DNA of 64,000 nt from positions 234,221 through 298,220 of the forward strand of contig QHWB01000030.1 in assembly GCA_003222395.1 (NCBI GenBank), written 5' to 3'. Position 1 is the stretch's first letter, and each line of letters starts with the position of its first letter. The notes under the pieces are model-generated. The model saw only the letters and a list, made by a program, of their open reading frames with translations, did not search any database and had not been told where the DNA came from. Below, in pieces: positions 28,107 through 36,458 of the stretch. A program made the translations under genes and the position numbers. Source of the stretch: Acidobacteriota bacterium. GTDB taxonomy: Bacteria; Acidobacteriota; Vicinamibacteria; Vicinamibacterales; CAVVIG01.

Positions 28107-28856
28107 CTACTCCCACCGAAAGACTTTCGACGACAGGGTCATGAAAATGACGAACATCACGGTCAACACAGCGGCATCGCCGGCGTGGCGGTACCAGCCC
28201 TCGCCGTGCCAGATTCCCCGCAGCAGCGACACCGCGGACGTGAACGGCAGCGCGCGGGCAATCATCTGCGCCGTCGGCGGCAGCGCCTCGACTGGCACGA
28301 ATAGTCCCGAGAGCCCAATCATCGGATAGACGATCAGCGTGGCGATCGGCTGCGCGAACCGCGCGGTGGGAACGACGCTCGCAATCAGAAAGCCGAGCGA
28401 GACGATGCTCAGGGTGCTCAGGAGCAGCGCGAGCGTGAACGACGCAATCGGAACGTCGGCATCCACGGGATAGTAACGACGGCCGGCGAGCATCATCAGC
28501 GCGAGGGTGACCGCGGTGGACAGCAGCTTCACCAGCACCTGGGCGGCGAGGATCGTCAGCGGGCGCAGCGGCGTTGCCCGCAGCCGTTTGAGAATTCCGC
28601 CTTCGCGGTAGATCGCCACGATGGCGACGAGCGACAGCACCGCGCTGGCGGCGATCAGAATCGAAACAAAGATTGGCAAATCGACCGACACGAAGCGCGG
28701 CATGTCAGGTGCGCCGGCTCGCACCCGCGGGCCGAGCAGGCGTCCGAGGACGACGAAGACGAGCACTGGAACGCCGACCGTGCCAATCACGCCAAGCGGC
28801 TCGCGGACGAAAATCTTGATCTCGAGCCAGGTGAGTCGCCAGAGTCCGCGCAGCAT
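28107..28856 (-). CDS. ABC-2 type transporter permease
   Basis: 249-residue integral membrane permease with six hydrophobic segments. It shows the ABC-2 layout: cytoplasmic start (WRLTWLEIKIFVREPLGVIG), ILIAASAVLSLVAIVAIYRE, GILKRLRATPLRPLTILAAQ, and YPMIGLSGLFVPVEALPPT (the conserved Pro-containing loop before the last helix pair). The ATPase gene ends 12 bp upstream on the same strand, so the pair forms an exporter. Substrate (drug, lipid or polysaccharide) cannot be inferred. Confidence 0.9.
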   Translation of the reverse strand: MLRGLWRLTWLEIKIFVREPLGVIGTVGVPVLVFVVLGRLLGPRVRAGAPDMPRFVSVDLPIFVSILIAASAVLSLVAIVAIYREGGILKRLRATPLRPLTILAAQVLVKLLSTAVTLALMMLAGRRYYPVDADVPIASFTLALLLSTLSIVSLGFLIASVVPTARFAQPIATLIVYPMIGLSGLFVPVEALPPTAQMIARALPFTSAVSLLRGIWHGEGWYRHAGDAAVLTVMFVIFMTLSSKVFRWE

Positions 28857-28868
28857 GATGTCGGCTTC

Positions 28869-29789
28869 TCACTCGCGAATGGCGTGGCCGGTCAGCCGAA
28901 GAAAGACGTCCTCGAGTGTCGGCGTCTCCGTGCGGAAATCGATGACCCGCATCCGATGCTCGGCGAGACGCTGAATGACCTGAGTGACGAGATCATCACC
29001 GCGGCCACGAATGGTCACCCGCAACCCATCGCTGGTCACCGAATCAATCTGTGGAATGTCGCGAAATCGCATGGCCGCTGCCGGGTCGTCAGTGGCAACG
29101 ACGACGGTGTGCTCGGGACAGTGCCGCCGCACGAGCTCGGCCGGCGTGCCGACGTCGACGATGCGACCGTGATCGATAATCGCCACCCGATCGCACAACC
29201 GCTCCGCTTCCTCCATCAGATGCGTCGTCAGCAGCACGGTCTTGCCACGCCGGCGGATGCCGCGCACGAGATCCCAGATGGCCCGCCGCGCCTGCGGGTC
29301 GAGTCCCGTCGTCAACTCGTCGAGGAACACCAGCTCGGGGTCGTTGATGAGGGCGAGCGCGATGAAGAGCCGCTGCTTCTGGCCACCGGAGAGCGACATG
29401 AACCAGGCGTTCCGCTTGTCGCTCAACCCGAGCTGTTCGATCAGGCGATCGCCGCTTCCAGGTTTCTGGTAGAGAGACGCCCAAAGAGCGACCGCCTCCC
29501 ATACCTTGATCCGTTTCTGGAGCTGGGCCTCTTGAAGCTGGACGCCAATCCGCTTCTGCAGCGCGTAGGCGTCCCGCTTCGGATCCAGGCCCAGGACCGA
29601 GATGGCGCCGCGATCCGGCGTTCGCAACCCTTCGACGCACTCCATGGTCGTCGTCTTGCCGGCGCCGTTCGGTCCGATCAGACCGAAGATTTCTCCGGGC
29701 CGGACGTCGAACGACACGTCGTTCACGGCGACGGTACGGCCGTAGGTCTTCCGGATCGCCGCAACATGAATGGCAGGCTGGTGGATCAT
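28869..29789 (-). CDS. ABC transporter ATP-binding protein (ABC-2 exporter)
   Basis: About 306-residue ATPase. Walker A is GPNGAGKT, signature LSGGQKQR, Walker B LVFLDELTTGLD with catalytic Glu, and the switch His is in LLTTHLMEEAERL. A C-terminal accessory domain (ATDDPAAAMRFRDIPQIDS, PTLEDVFLRLTGHAIRE) is typical of DrrA/CcmA-like drug or lipid exporters. It energises the permease encoded directly downstream. ATG 29789 is used; an in-frame GTG at 29813 is an alternative. Neither has a strong ribosome-binding site. Confidence 0.92.
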   Translation of the reverse strand: MIHQPAIHVAAIRKTYGRTVAVNDVSFDVRPGEIFGLIGPNGAGKTTTMECVEGLRTPDRGAISVLGLDPKRDAYALQKRIGVQLQEAQLQKRIKVWEAVALWASLYQKPGSGDRLIEQLGLSDKRNAWFMSLSGGQKQRLFIALALINDPELVFLDELTTGLDPQARRAIWDLVRGIRRRGKTVLLTTHLMEEAERLCDRVAIIDHGRIVDVGTPAELVRRHCPEHTVVVATDDPAAAMRFRDIPQIDSVTSDGLRVTIRGRGDDLVTQVIQRLAEHRMRVIDFRTETPTLEDVFLRLTGHAIRE

Positions 29790-29959
29790 CCGGCTGCTGG
29801 CGCATTCTGTCACGGGCGGCGCCGATCAGCGTTCGGCTGCCCGCTCGGCGCCTTTGCGTCCGCGCGATTGTTCCGAAAGCGTATTATTCAGAAACGGACA
29901 AAACCTTACACGATTTTGCGGCTGGCCAATTGCGCACGCTGCAAAATTGAGCTCGCCAC

Positions 29960-29989
29960 CACGGAGCGCACGGAGGGCACGGAGGAAAA
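29960..29989. repeat. Short tandem repeat, three CACGGAG units with 9-bp period
   Basis: CACGGAG occurs at 29960, 29969 and 29978, followed by GAAAAA. It lies between the ABC ATPase start and the small membrane protein gene. Similar (C)ACGGAG repeats are common in intergenic DNA of Acidobacteria, Planctomycetes and Verrucomicrobia; their role is unknown. Confidence 0.7.
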
Positions 29990-30030
29990 AGTGGAGAGCG
30001 CGCTGCTGCGGGAAGGATGCGCGAAAACCG

Positions 30031-30378
30031 TCAGACGTCGATCACCGGCCCGTTGCCCGGCGGCGCCGGTTCGGGCGCCTGTCGCTTGCGGATGGACAGG
30101 ACGAGCGCCACCGACGCAGTCCACGTAGGCAGTAAATCGGCGAGAGGCACGAGCTCGAGCACGAACGTCGGCAACAGGAGCGCGTGGAACCCGATCAGCC
30201 GCGAGATCAGAATCATCGCGGCGACGTCGAGCACCTCGTCGGCGAACGCCCAGCCGAACGGCCCGAGAATCAGCTGCAGGCCGTCGGTGATCGCGCCGAC
30301 CGCGTATGCCGATCGGATCCGCGTTCGAGTCAGAAGAGGTATTTCGAATATTTTCCTGGCTGGAAGAAATTCCCACAT
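30031..30378 (-). CDS. Conserved small membrane protein of unknown function
   Basis: About 115 residues. The body is IRSAYAVGAITDGLQLILGP, then WAFADEVLDVAAMILISRLI, then HALLLPTFVLELVPLADLLP, ending WTASVALVLSIRKRQAPEP. That gives three to four membrane helices with conserved acidic residues inside them and a proline-rich tail. I recall similar proteins in other bacteria but cannot name the family. ATG 30378 is the best start. The open frame continues upstream to 30882 only because a frameshift in the neighbouring ADOP relic joins the frames; this fusion is probably not biological. Confidence 0.65.
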   Translation of the reverse strand: MWEFLPARKIFEIPLLTRTRIRSAYAVGAITDGLQLILGPFGWAFADEVLDVAAMILISRLIGFHALLLPTFVLELVPLADLLPTWTASVALVLSIRKRQAPEPAPPGNGPVIDV

Positions 30379-30442
30379 CTTCCAAATTCTAGCGAACCTT
30401 CGCTTCGCGCCCCACGATTTGCGCCCGAACCGCTCAGGTGCG

Positions 30443-31100
30443 TCACTCGTGCCGCAGCGCGACGGTGGGATCGATCCGCTCGCGCGCAGGGCTGGCACGA
30501 CGACGGCGAGCATGGCGACGCCGGCAAGCAATCCGCCGAGCGACGTCAGCGTCAGGGCGTCGGTCGGGCTCGTTTGCACCAGCATGCTGCGGACGAGCCG
30601 TCCGACGCCGAATGCGCCACCCATTCCGAGCGCGAGCCCGGCGCCGAGCGCCGGCAGCCTGCGGCGGACGAACAACGCCATCACGCGGCCCGCGCGCGCC
30701 CCCAGCGCCATGCGGATCCCGATCTCCTTCGTGCGCTCGACAACGGAGTACGCCGTCACCGCGTAGATGCCGACAGCGGACAACACCAGTGCGATGACCG
30801 CGAAGACGGTGAACATCGTCCCGAATACGCGATGGCCCATCGCGACTGCTCCATCCACGTCTCGAGCGGCATGAGGCGCCACACGACGATGTCGGGTTCG
30901 ATGGCCTGCACCTCGGATCTGACGATGGTTGGCGCGCTCTGAAGATCGGCGCTCCGAATCAACAGCATCCCGGATTCGTGCGGAGCCGCTCTTCGATGCG
31001 GCGGTACATCGCGAGCCACTGGTCCGGCGCCGTCACCTTCGCGGGCGGCGGACGCAGCGACCATTTCTTCCGCAAGATCGTCGTCGAACCGCTCAATCAG
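30443..31100 (-). pseudogene. ADOP permease relic, C-terminal third with frameshifts
   Basis: Pieces in order: LLIRSADLQSAPTIVRSEVQ and PDIVVWRLMPLETWMEQSRWAIAY (second periplasmic core). Then a frame change at about 30835 leads to the FtsX block VFAVIALVLSAVGIYAVTAY, ERTKEIGIRMALGARAGRV. A second frame change near 30470 is followed by RERIDPTVALRHE and a TGA at 30443-30445. The N-terminal two thirds are missing; directly upstream lies the intact ADOP gene. Clearly a degraded tandem copy. Confidence 0.8.
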
Positions 31101-33869
31101 CTACTCCCGAAGCGCCACCGCGGGGGCGAGCGTGGACGCGCGGCGAGCCGGAATCCATGCCGCGACGAGGCTCGCAGCGCTGAGCGCGCCGATCGCAACC
31201 GCGAACGACGTGGCATCGGATGGCGTCAAGCCATACAGAAGGCTTGCCGCATATCGCGACGCAACAACTGCAAGCGCCGCGCCGATGACGACGCCGACAG
31301 CGAGCAGCCTGCCCGAGTCCGCGAGCACCATGCGGATCACCGTGCGCGGCTCCGCACCGAGCGCCATGCGAACGCCGATCTCGACCCTCCTGCGCGTGAC
31401 GAGACAGGACATCACGCCGTACAAACCGATCGCTGCGATCAACGTGGCAAGCGCGCCGAAGAATCCGGAGAGCCACGCGATCAAACGCTCGCTGACGAGC
31501 AAGGCGTCGACGTATTTCGCGATGGCATCGTATGACACTGCGGCGCCCGGTGCGACGTCAGTGATGGCGCGCGTCAGCGCGCGCGTGATGGACGAGGGCG
31601 GCATATCGGCGCGCAGGACGATCCGGAAATCAGGCGGCGCCATCGTGTTCTGCGAGGCGGCCAGATACGCGATGGGCAGGAACATCGCGCTCGACTCATG
31701 AGCCGAAAACCTTATGGCCGCGGCGGTGCGCTCCTCCCGAACTCCGAGATATTTCGCATCCTTAGACACGCCGACGATCTGATAGACGGGTTGCGCGGCT
31801 CCGGCCGGCATGTCCATCTGAAACGTCTGCCCGATCGGATCCTCGTTCGGGAAATGCCGCCGCGCGAAGGTCTCGTTGACGATGGCCGACCGCGGCGTGT
31901 CCGGCCGATCCCGATCGTCGAACGTCCGTCCGGACAGGAGCGGCGTCGCCATCGCCCGGAAGTAACTGCCGCCGACTTCGTTGAAGTGCACGTCGCCTTC
32001 CTGTGCGACGCCGCCCCTGACAATGCGCCCGTTCCAGTCGGCGCCGCTGAGCGGGACGATCAACGTCTCGGCGGCGTGGCCGACGCCGGGTACCTCGCGG
32101 AGTCGTGCGACGATGTCGGCGAACGTGCGCGTACGCGCCTCAGCCGGCACGGCGGTTCGGCGGAGGTCGACCGACGCCACGAGGACGTTCGGATCGAAGC
32201 CCAAATCAACAGCGCCAAGATTCCTCAAGGTGCGCCCGAAGAGCACGGCCCCGACCACGAGCACGATCGAGAGGGCGACCTGGCCGACGACCAGGCCGCG
32301 CCGGACCGCGACCGCATCGTGTCCATCGGTCGACGATCGGCCGCCGGGCTCGAGCGTCGTCGCCGGATCACGTCGAGTCGCGGTCAGCGCCGGGCCGAGG
32401 CCGAACAGCATGCAGGCGACGAAGGCGGACGCGACGATGAACGCGAACAGGCGCCAGTCCGGCGTCAGATCGACGAAGACAGGAGCGGGGCCTGCGTTCA
32501 GGACTCTCACGAGCGTCTGGCTGATCCACCGCGCGAGCAGCAGCCCACCGGCCGCGCCGAGACCGGCGATGAGCGCGCTTTCCGACAGGAGCTGACGGAC
32601 GACCCGGCCACGCGATGCGCCAATTGCGAGCCGCACGGCAATCTCGCGGCCGCGGGACGTGGCGCGGGCGAGCATCAGGTTTGCCAGGTTGACCGACGTC
32701 AGGAGGAGCACCAACCCTGTCGCGCCCAGCAGCACCCACAGCTGCGTCGCATACGCCCTACGCAGGTTCGACACGCCGGTCGCGGCCGCGTCGGCGGTAA
32801 GCGTGAACGAGGTGTAGTTCTTCGCCGTGTCCGGCTTGTAACTCGGCGACACGGTCGCCCGGAAAATGTCCGGCGAAATGGTGGCGAGCTGCACTTGCGC
32901 CTGCTCGACGGTCCAGTCTGGTCTGAGTCGACCCATGACATCGAGCCACCACGCGTCGCGTCTACCGGTGGCAGGTTGCGCGCCGCGCAACAGCGGCTCG
33001 GCGCACAGCGGGATCGCCACGTCGAACGCTCGGCCGACTTCGACGCCGAAGAACCGCGGCTGCGCGACGCCGATCACATCGAACCGGCGGCGGTCGAGCA
33101 TGATCGTCTTCCTGATCGCGTCCGGATTGCCGCCGTATCGCGTCTGCCAGAACGCGTGCGACAGCACCGCGCCCGGCGAGCCGCATCCTTTCCGATCGTC
33201 CGCGTCGGTGAGGACGCGGCCGACATGCGCGCGAACGCCGAGCCCATCGAAGAAACCGCCGCTGACGTACAGGCCTCGCGCAGCCACCACTTCCCCTTCG
33301 GTCGAGAGATCCCACGCGTCCTTGCCCCAGGCGAACAGCGACGAGAACGCCTGCTGCCGCGAGCGGATCTCCTGCCACAGCGGCTCGGTGAAGATCGACC
33401 GGCCCCCCGGATAGCCCCTGCCCACGCGTCCCTTGCCGTGCTGATCGATTCCAATCGACACGAGCTCGTACGGCTTCTCCACGGGAAGCGAGCGGAGACG
33501 AAGCGCGTTCACGAGCTGGAAGATCGCAGCGTTGGCGCCGATGCCGAGCGTCAGCGTCAGGATCGCGACGAGCGAGAACGTCGGGTTCTGCCGAAGAAGC
33601 CGCAGGCCGTAGCGCAGATCCTGACACGTCGTGTCGAGGAAAGGCAGCGCCGAGTTCAGATCGTAAATCTCCTCGCGAACCAGAAGCGCGTTCCCGAACT
33701 GCCGCCGCGCCGCGGCCTCGGCCTCCTCCCGCGTCATCCCTGCACGGATGTAGCGATCGACCAGCAGGTCGATGTGCCCTTCGAATTCTCGACGCACCTG
33801 GTCGTCGACGCGTTGACGGGACAAGGCAAAACGCAGCCGCGATGCGATGATGACGATTCGGGACCACAT
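31101..33869 (-). CDS. ADOP-family permease with N-terminal prefix domain
   Basis: 922-residue permease. The first 75 residues (RVDDQVRREFEGHIDLLVDR, EEAEAAARRQFGN) are the permease-prefix domain. Then come the first helix (FSLVAILTLTLGIGANAAIF), a periplasmic core, an FtsX block (VNLANLMLARATSRGREIAV), a second core and a second FtsX block (RRVEIGVRMALGAEPRTV). The C-terminus is PARRASTLAPAVALRE. It starts 1 bp after the stop of the PadR gene (TGACATG), so the pair is translationally coupled and PadR-controlled. A decayed copy follows downstream. Function in export or signalling is unproven. Confidence 0.92.
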   Translation of the reverse strand: MWSRIVIIASRLRFALSRQRVDDQVRREFEGHIDLLVDRYIRAGMTREEAEAAARRQFGNALLVREEIYDLNSALPFLDTTCQDLRYGLRLLRQNPTFSLVAILTLTLGIGANAAIFQLVNALRLRSLPVEKPYELVSIGIDQHGKGRVGRGYPGGRSIFTEPLWQEIRSRQQAFSSLFAWGKDAWDLSTEGEVVAARGLYVSGGFFDGLGVRAHVGRVLTDADDRKGCGSPGAVLSHAFWQTRYGGNPDAIRKTIMLDRRRFDVIGVAQPRFFGVEVGRAFDVAIPLCAEPLLRGAQPATGRRDAWWLDVMGRLRPDWTVEQAQVQLATISPDIFRATVSPSYKPDTAKNYTSFTLTADAAATGVSNLRRAYATQLWVLLGATGLVLLLTSVNLANLMLARATSRGREIAVRLAIGASRGRVVRQLLSESALIAGLGAAGGLLLARWISQTLVRVLNAGPAPVFVDLTPDWRLFAFIVASAFVACMLFGLGPALTATRRDPATTLEPGGRSSTDGHDAVAVRRGLVVGQVALSIVLVVGAVLFGRTLRNLGAVDLGFDPNVLVASVDLRRTAVPAEARTRTFADIVARLREVPGVGHAAETLIVPLSGADWNGRIVRGGVAQEGDVHFNEVGGSYFRAMATPLLSGRTFDDRDRPDTPRSAIVNETFARRHFPNEDPIGQTFQMDMPAGAAQPVYQIVGVSKDAKYLGVREERTAAAIRFSAHESSAMFLPIAYLAASQNTMAPPDFRIVLRADMPPSSITRALTRAITDVAPGAAVSYDAIAKYVDALLVSERLIAWLSGFFGALATLIAAIGLYGVMSCLVTRRRVEIGVRMALGAEPRTVIRMVLADSGRLLAVGVVIGAALAVVASRYAASLLYGLTPSDATSFAVAIGALSAASLVAAWIPARRASTLAPAVALRE

Positions 33870-33870
33870 G

Positions 33871-34227
33871 TCAGGACCGCTCCGCCGTACCGAGAAGGCG
33901 CGCCATCACGCCGGCAATACGGCTCCAGTTCTCCGTTTCGCGCGCGAGCTGGCGTCGACCGGACCTGGTGATCGCATAAAACCGGGCTTTCCGGTTGTTC
34001 TCCGAGGCGCCCCAGCTCGCTTGAATCCAGCGCCGCTGCAACAACCGCATGAGCGACGCGTACACCGTTCCCTCGTTGAGCTTCAACACGTCTTCGCTCA
34101 TCTGCTCGATGCGCCGCGCGATCCCGTAGCCGTGCTGCGGGCCCAGCGTCTCGAGCGTCTTCAGGACCATGAGATCGAGCGTGCCCTGCAGGACGTCCCG
34201 CCGATCGCCCGCGGTTCCTTTGGCCAT
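33871..34227 (-). CDS. PadR-family transcriptional regulator
   Basis: 118-residue winged-helix repressor: DVLQGTLDLMVLKTLETLGP, QHGYGIARRIEQMSEDVLKL, NEGTVYASLMRLLQRRWIQA, wing NNRKARFYAITRSGRRQL, and C-terminal helix ETENWSRIAGVMARLLG. This is the short PadR type that precedes ADOP permeases. The ADOP gene begins 1 bp after its stop. A dyad of two 7-bp arms lies directly upstream inside its promoter, suggesting autoregulation. Confidence 0.95.
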   Translation of the reverse strand: MAKGTAGDRRDVLQGTLDLMVLKTLETLGPQHGYGIARRIEQMSEDVLKLNEGTVYASLMRLLQRRWIQASWGASENNRKARFYAITRSGRRQLARETENWSRIAGVMARLLGTAERS

Positions 34228-34228
34228 G

Positions 34229-34262
34229 CCAAAGGTGTAGCACCATGCCTTTGGGATGTCAA
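34229..34262 (-). promoter_or_regulatory. Promoter and dyad operator of the PadR-ADOP operon
   Basis: Read on the minus strand: TTGACA (34257-34262), a 17-bp spacer, TACACC (34234-34239, weak -10). A perfect inverted repeat CCAAAGG-N12-CCTTTGG spans 34229-34254 and covers the spacer and -10. The start codon is at 34227, so transcription would begin at or within a few bases of the ATG, giving a leaderless or near-leaderless mRNA. The -10 match is weak, so the exact start needs mapping. Confidence 0.65.
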
Positions 34263-34293
34263 CAGGAGCGACCGGGCGGACGAGGCCGCGGGG

Positions 34294-35379
34294 TCAGGCG
34301 TCGAGACCGAGAAAGCGGCGCAGACGATGTCGCTCTTCCTCGAGCGCGCGACCAAACGCCCGATCCCGCGGCGGGTACGACGCGACGTAGCCGAGGTCCG
34401 ATTGAAGCGCCCCGTTCCTCAGCGAGACGTTTCCCCAGCCGACGACACGGTCGCGCCACAGGAGTGGCAGCGCGTAGTAACCGAGCTTGCGCCTGGCCAC
34501 CGGCGTGTACGCCTCGAAGCGATAGGCCCAGCCCCAGAGGATCTCGAACCGGCGACGGTCCCACACGACCGGATCGAAAGGCGCCAGCAAACGGACCACC
34601 TCGTCTGATCCGTCACTCGCGAATCGTTCGTCGTCGGCCGGCCAGTACCAATCCGCGCCGTCGACGCGGGCATGGGCGAGCCGCCGCTTCGCGCGTTGAA
34701 GCGCGCCTCCCAACTCGCCGGTCCACTGCGGAACGGCGTAGCGCAGCCTTCTCACCAGGATCGACAGGCTGGCCGCCGGGAGCGGCGCGTACGTCCGCAC
34801 GACGACGTCCACGAGCCCGTCGAGGCGCCGACGTCGGGTCGCAGGATCGTGCGGCGCCGCGTCGTGTTCGTGCGCGGCATAGATCCGGATTCCGCCCTCC
34901 CGACCGACGACGCGGAGCAATCCGCGGTAGTGCATCGCATCGAGCAGGTGCGTCGTCGCGTTCGACGAGCCGCCCCAATAGTTAGTGACCGTCCCGTGCG
35001 AGAAGTGGCGGTCGACCTCGCGTGGATGCACCGCGCCGCGCGAGCGGACAAAATCCAGCAGAGCGCGCACGTATCGTCCGCGCGCCGCAGTCCAGGGCGC
35101 CGGACCACCGCGCGGATGCATCAGGATCTGCACCGCGCGGGTCACGAAGCCGTAGTTCACGAAGAAGTCCTCGTGGACGTCGAGGCTGGCATATCCGCGC
35201 TCGAGATCGCCGGCGCGATAGCCCGTCACGCGATGACGCAGCGTGAGGTCCTGCGCTCGCGCCGGCGCGCGAATGGGATCGGCCTGCACGAAGCCGAGTA
35301 TGTCGAGCGCCCGCTGCAGCGTGGTCGATGGGAAAAGGCTGCGCGCGACGGCGGCACGACGCAGGTGGTCGAGAGTCAC
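34294..35379 (-). CDS. YcaQ/AlkX-type winged-helix DNA glycosylase family protein
   Basis: 361 residues of the HTH_42 (YcaQ/AlkZ/AlkX) family, which remove alkylated bases or unhook interstrand crosslinks. The N-terminus has LDILGFVQADPIRAPARAQD: the QAD (Gln32-Ala-Asp34) is the catalytic Q-x-D motif of the YcaQ/AlkX branch. Later family segments include DFFVNYGFVTRAVQILMHPR, YWGGSSNATTHLLDAMHYRG and RLLAPFDPVVWDRRRFEILW. Length and layout fit a complete single-copy enzyme. It is transcribed alone. Confidence 0.88.
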   Translation of the reverse strand: MTLDHLRRAAVARSLFPSTTLQRALDILGFVQADPIRAPARAQDLTLRHRVTGYRAGDLERGYASLDVHEDFFVNYGFVTRAVQILMHPRGGPAPWTAARGRYVRALLDFVRSRGAVHPREVDRHFSHGTVTNYWGGSSNATTHLLDAMHYRGLLRVVGREGGIRIYAAHEHDAAPHDPATRRRRLDGLVDVVVRTYAPLPAASLSILVRRLRYAVPQWTGELGGALQRAKRRLAHARVDGADWYWPADDERFASDGSDEVVRLLAPFDPVVWDRRRFEILWGWAYRFEAYTPVARRKLGYYALPLLWRDRVVGWGNVSLRNGALQSDLGYVASYPPRDRAFGRALEEERHRLRRFLGLDA

Positions 35380-35636
35380 TCGGCACCATTATCCATGCGC
35401 AAGCGCCTGCGGCCACGCCGACGACCGGCGAGCGCGCAGCGCGAAGCCGGGGAGGCGTCACGGATCAAGCGCGTGGGGATGGGGCCCTACGCGCGAGTGA
35501 TAAATGAGTGACCTATGTCTGAGCGCCGTAGCTAAGTCGGTAAGATCTTGGTGCAGAGTGACTGTAAAAGATGAAGCAAGCCTGTGTTACATTTGGCTCC
35601 GACGAAACGGTCGTCAACGTTCATAAGGAGGCCGAT

Positions 35637-35936
35637 TTGCCGAATTCGCTTTCGACCGATCAACTTCGCCAGCTCGCACAACATGGTGCGGCAGCCAGAA
35701 TTCAGGAGCTCGAAGCCGAAATCGCCGCTATCCGTGGCGCTTTTCCCGGGAGTGGCGCCGCGCGACGGGCGGGTCGGCGGCGACGTAAGCGAGGTCGTCC
35801 TGCTGGCGTCGCTCGTACCGGCGGAGCCGGCCGGAAGCGCCGCCGGATGTCCCCGGCTGCGCGCAAGGCGGTCAGTGAACGGATGACGAAGTATTGGGCA
35901 GCTCGGCGCGCTCGAAAAGGCATGAAAAAGAAGTAA
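35637..35936 (+). CDS. Small basic putative nucleic-acid-binding protein
   Basis: 99 residues beginning PNSLSTDQLRQLAQHGAAAR and a helical IQELEAEIAAIRGAFPG, then a long Arg/Lys/Gly-rich linker. It ends with MSPAARKAVSERMTKYWAAR, a short helical motif repeated in many acidobacterial and deltaproteobacterial basic proteins. TTG 35637 was chosen because a perfect AAGGAGG (35625-35631) lies 5 nt upstream. The ATG at 35571 lies before that site and is unlikely. Composition suggests a histone-like or regulatory DNA/RNA-binding role (inference only). Confidence 0.68.
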   Translation: MPNSLSTDQLRQLAQHGAAARIQELEAEIAAIRGAFPGSGAARRAGRRRRKRGRPAGVARTGGAGRKRRRMSPAARKAVSERMTKYWAARRARKGMKKK

Positions 35937-35949
35937 GCGGTCGCGAACG

Positions 35950-36426
35950 TCAAAGATACCGTCGAACCTTCGATCGATATTGTCGATAGGTCTCACCAAA
36001 CTTCTGTTCGAGGTACCGCTCCTCGCGCAGCACGACGCCGACATGCATGACGATGACGAGCGGGACGAGTATGACGATGCCCCACCATGTATTGAACGCG
36101 AGGGTGAGACCGACAAAGAGGAGCGTCAAAGCGAGATAGAGAGGGTTGCGGCAGTAACGAAACGGACCTGACCGAACGATGGCCAGGGCTGGGAGCGAAG
36201 GGTTGATGTTCGTACCCGCGGCCCGCATCGTTCGTCTTCCCCATATTGCGATTCCCATTCCGATCGTAACGATGGCAAGACCAGTCCAGAAAGCAGCAGC
36301 CGGGAAGATTGGCATCGGCCAAAGCCATCGAAAAACGAGAACGACCAGGAACGCAACGCCATAAAGGACCGGGGGCCGTGCAACGACACCGGGGTTATCG
36401 GCGGATGAAGCCGTGATGTTCTGCAT
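35950..36426 (-). CDS. Isoprenylcysteine carboxyl methyltransferase (ICMT)/PEMT-like protein
   Basis: 158-residue membrane methyltransferase. Four to five helices (VLYGVAFLVVLVFRWLW, FWTGLAIVTIGMGIAIWG, LALTLLFVGLTLAF, WGIVILVPLVIVMHVG) surround the family motif IVRSGPFRYCRNPLYLAL and the C-terminal REERYLEQKFGETYRQYRSK. In ICMT-like proteins these motifs bind S-adenosylmethionine within the membrane. ATG 36426 is chosen because the first helix follows; longer frames upstream are shadow sequence. Substrate (lipid or isoprenoid) unknown. Confidence 0.88.
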   Translation of the reverse strand: MQNITASSADNPGVVARPPVLYGVAFLVVLVFRWLWPMPIFPAAAFWTGLAIVTIGMGIAIWGRRTMRAAGTNINPSLPALAIVRSGPFRYCRNPLYLALTLLFVGLTLAFNTWWGIVILVPLVIVMHVGVVLREERYLEQKFGETYRQYRSKVRRYL

Positions 36427-36458
36427 GATCCTTACTCGACCGCGTCGCTTCAAGATGC

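Noticed and set aside
31698-33971. 757-codon open frame on the plus strand
   Set aside because: Antisense shadow of the ADOP permease at 31101-33869, with no motifs and no ribosome-binding site.
35520-35570. tRNA 5'-half-like sequence with AGCTAAGTCGGTA and GACTGTAAA, similar to tRNA-Tyr
   Set aside because: No T-arm or acceptor closure follows and the anticodon stem is imperfect. It may be a relic but cannot be called a gene.
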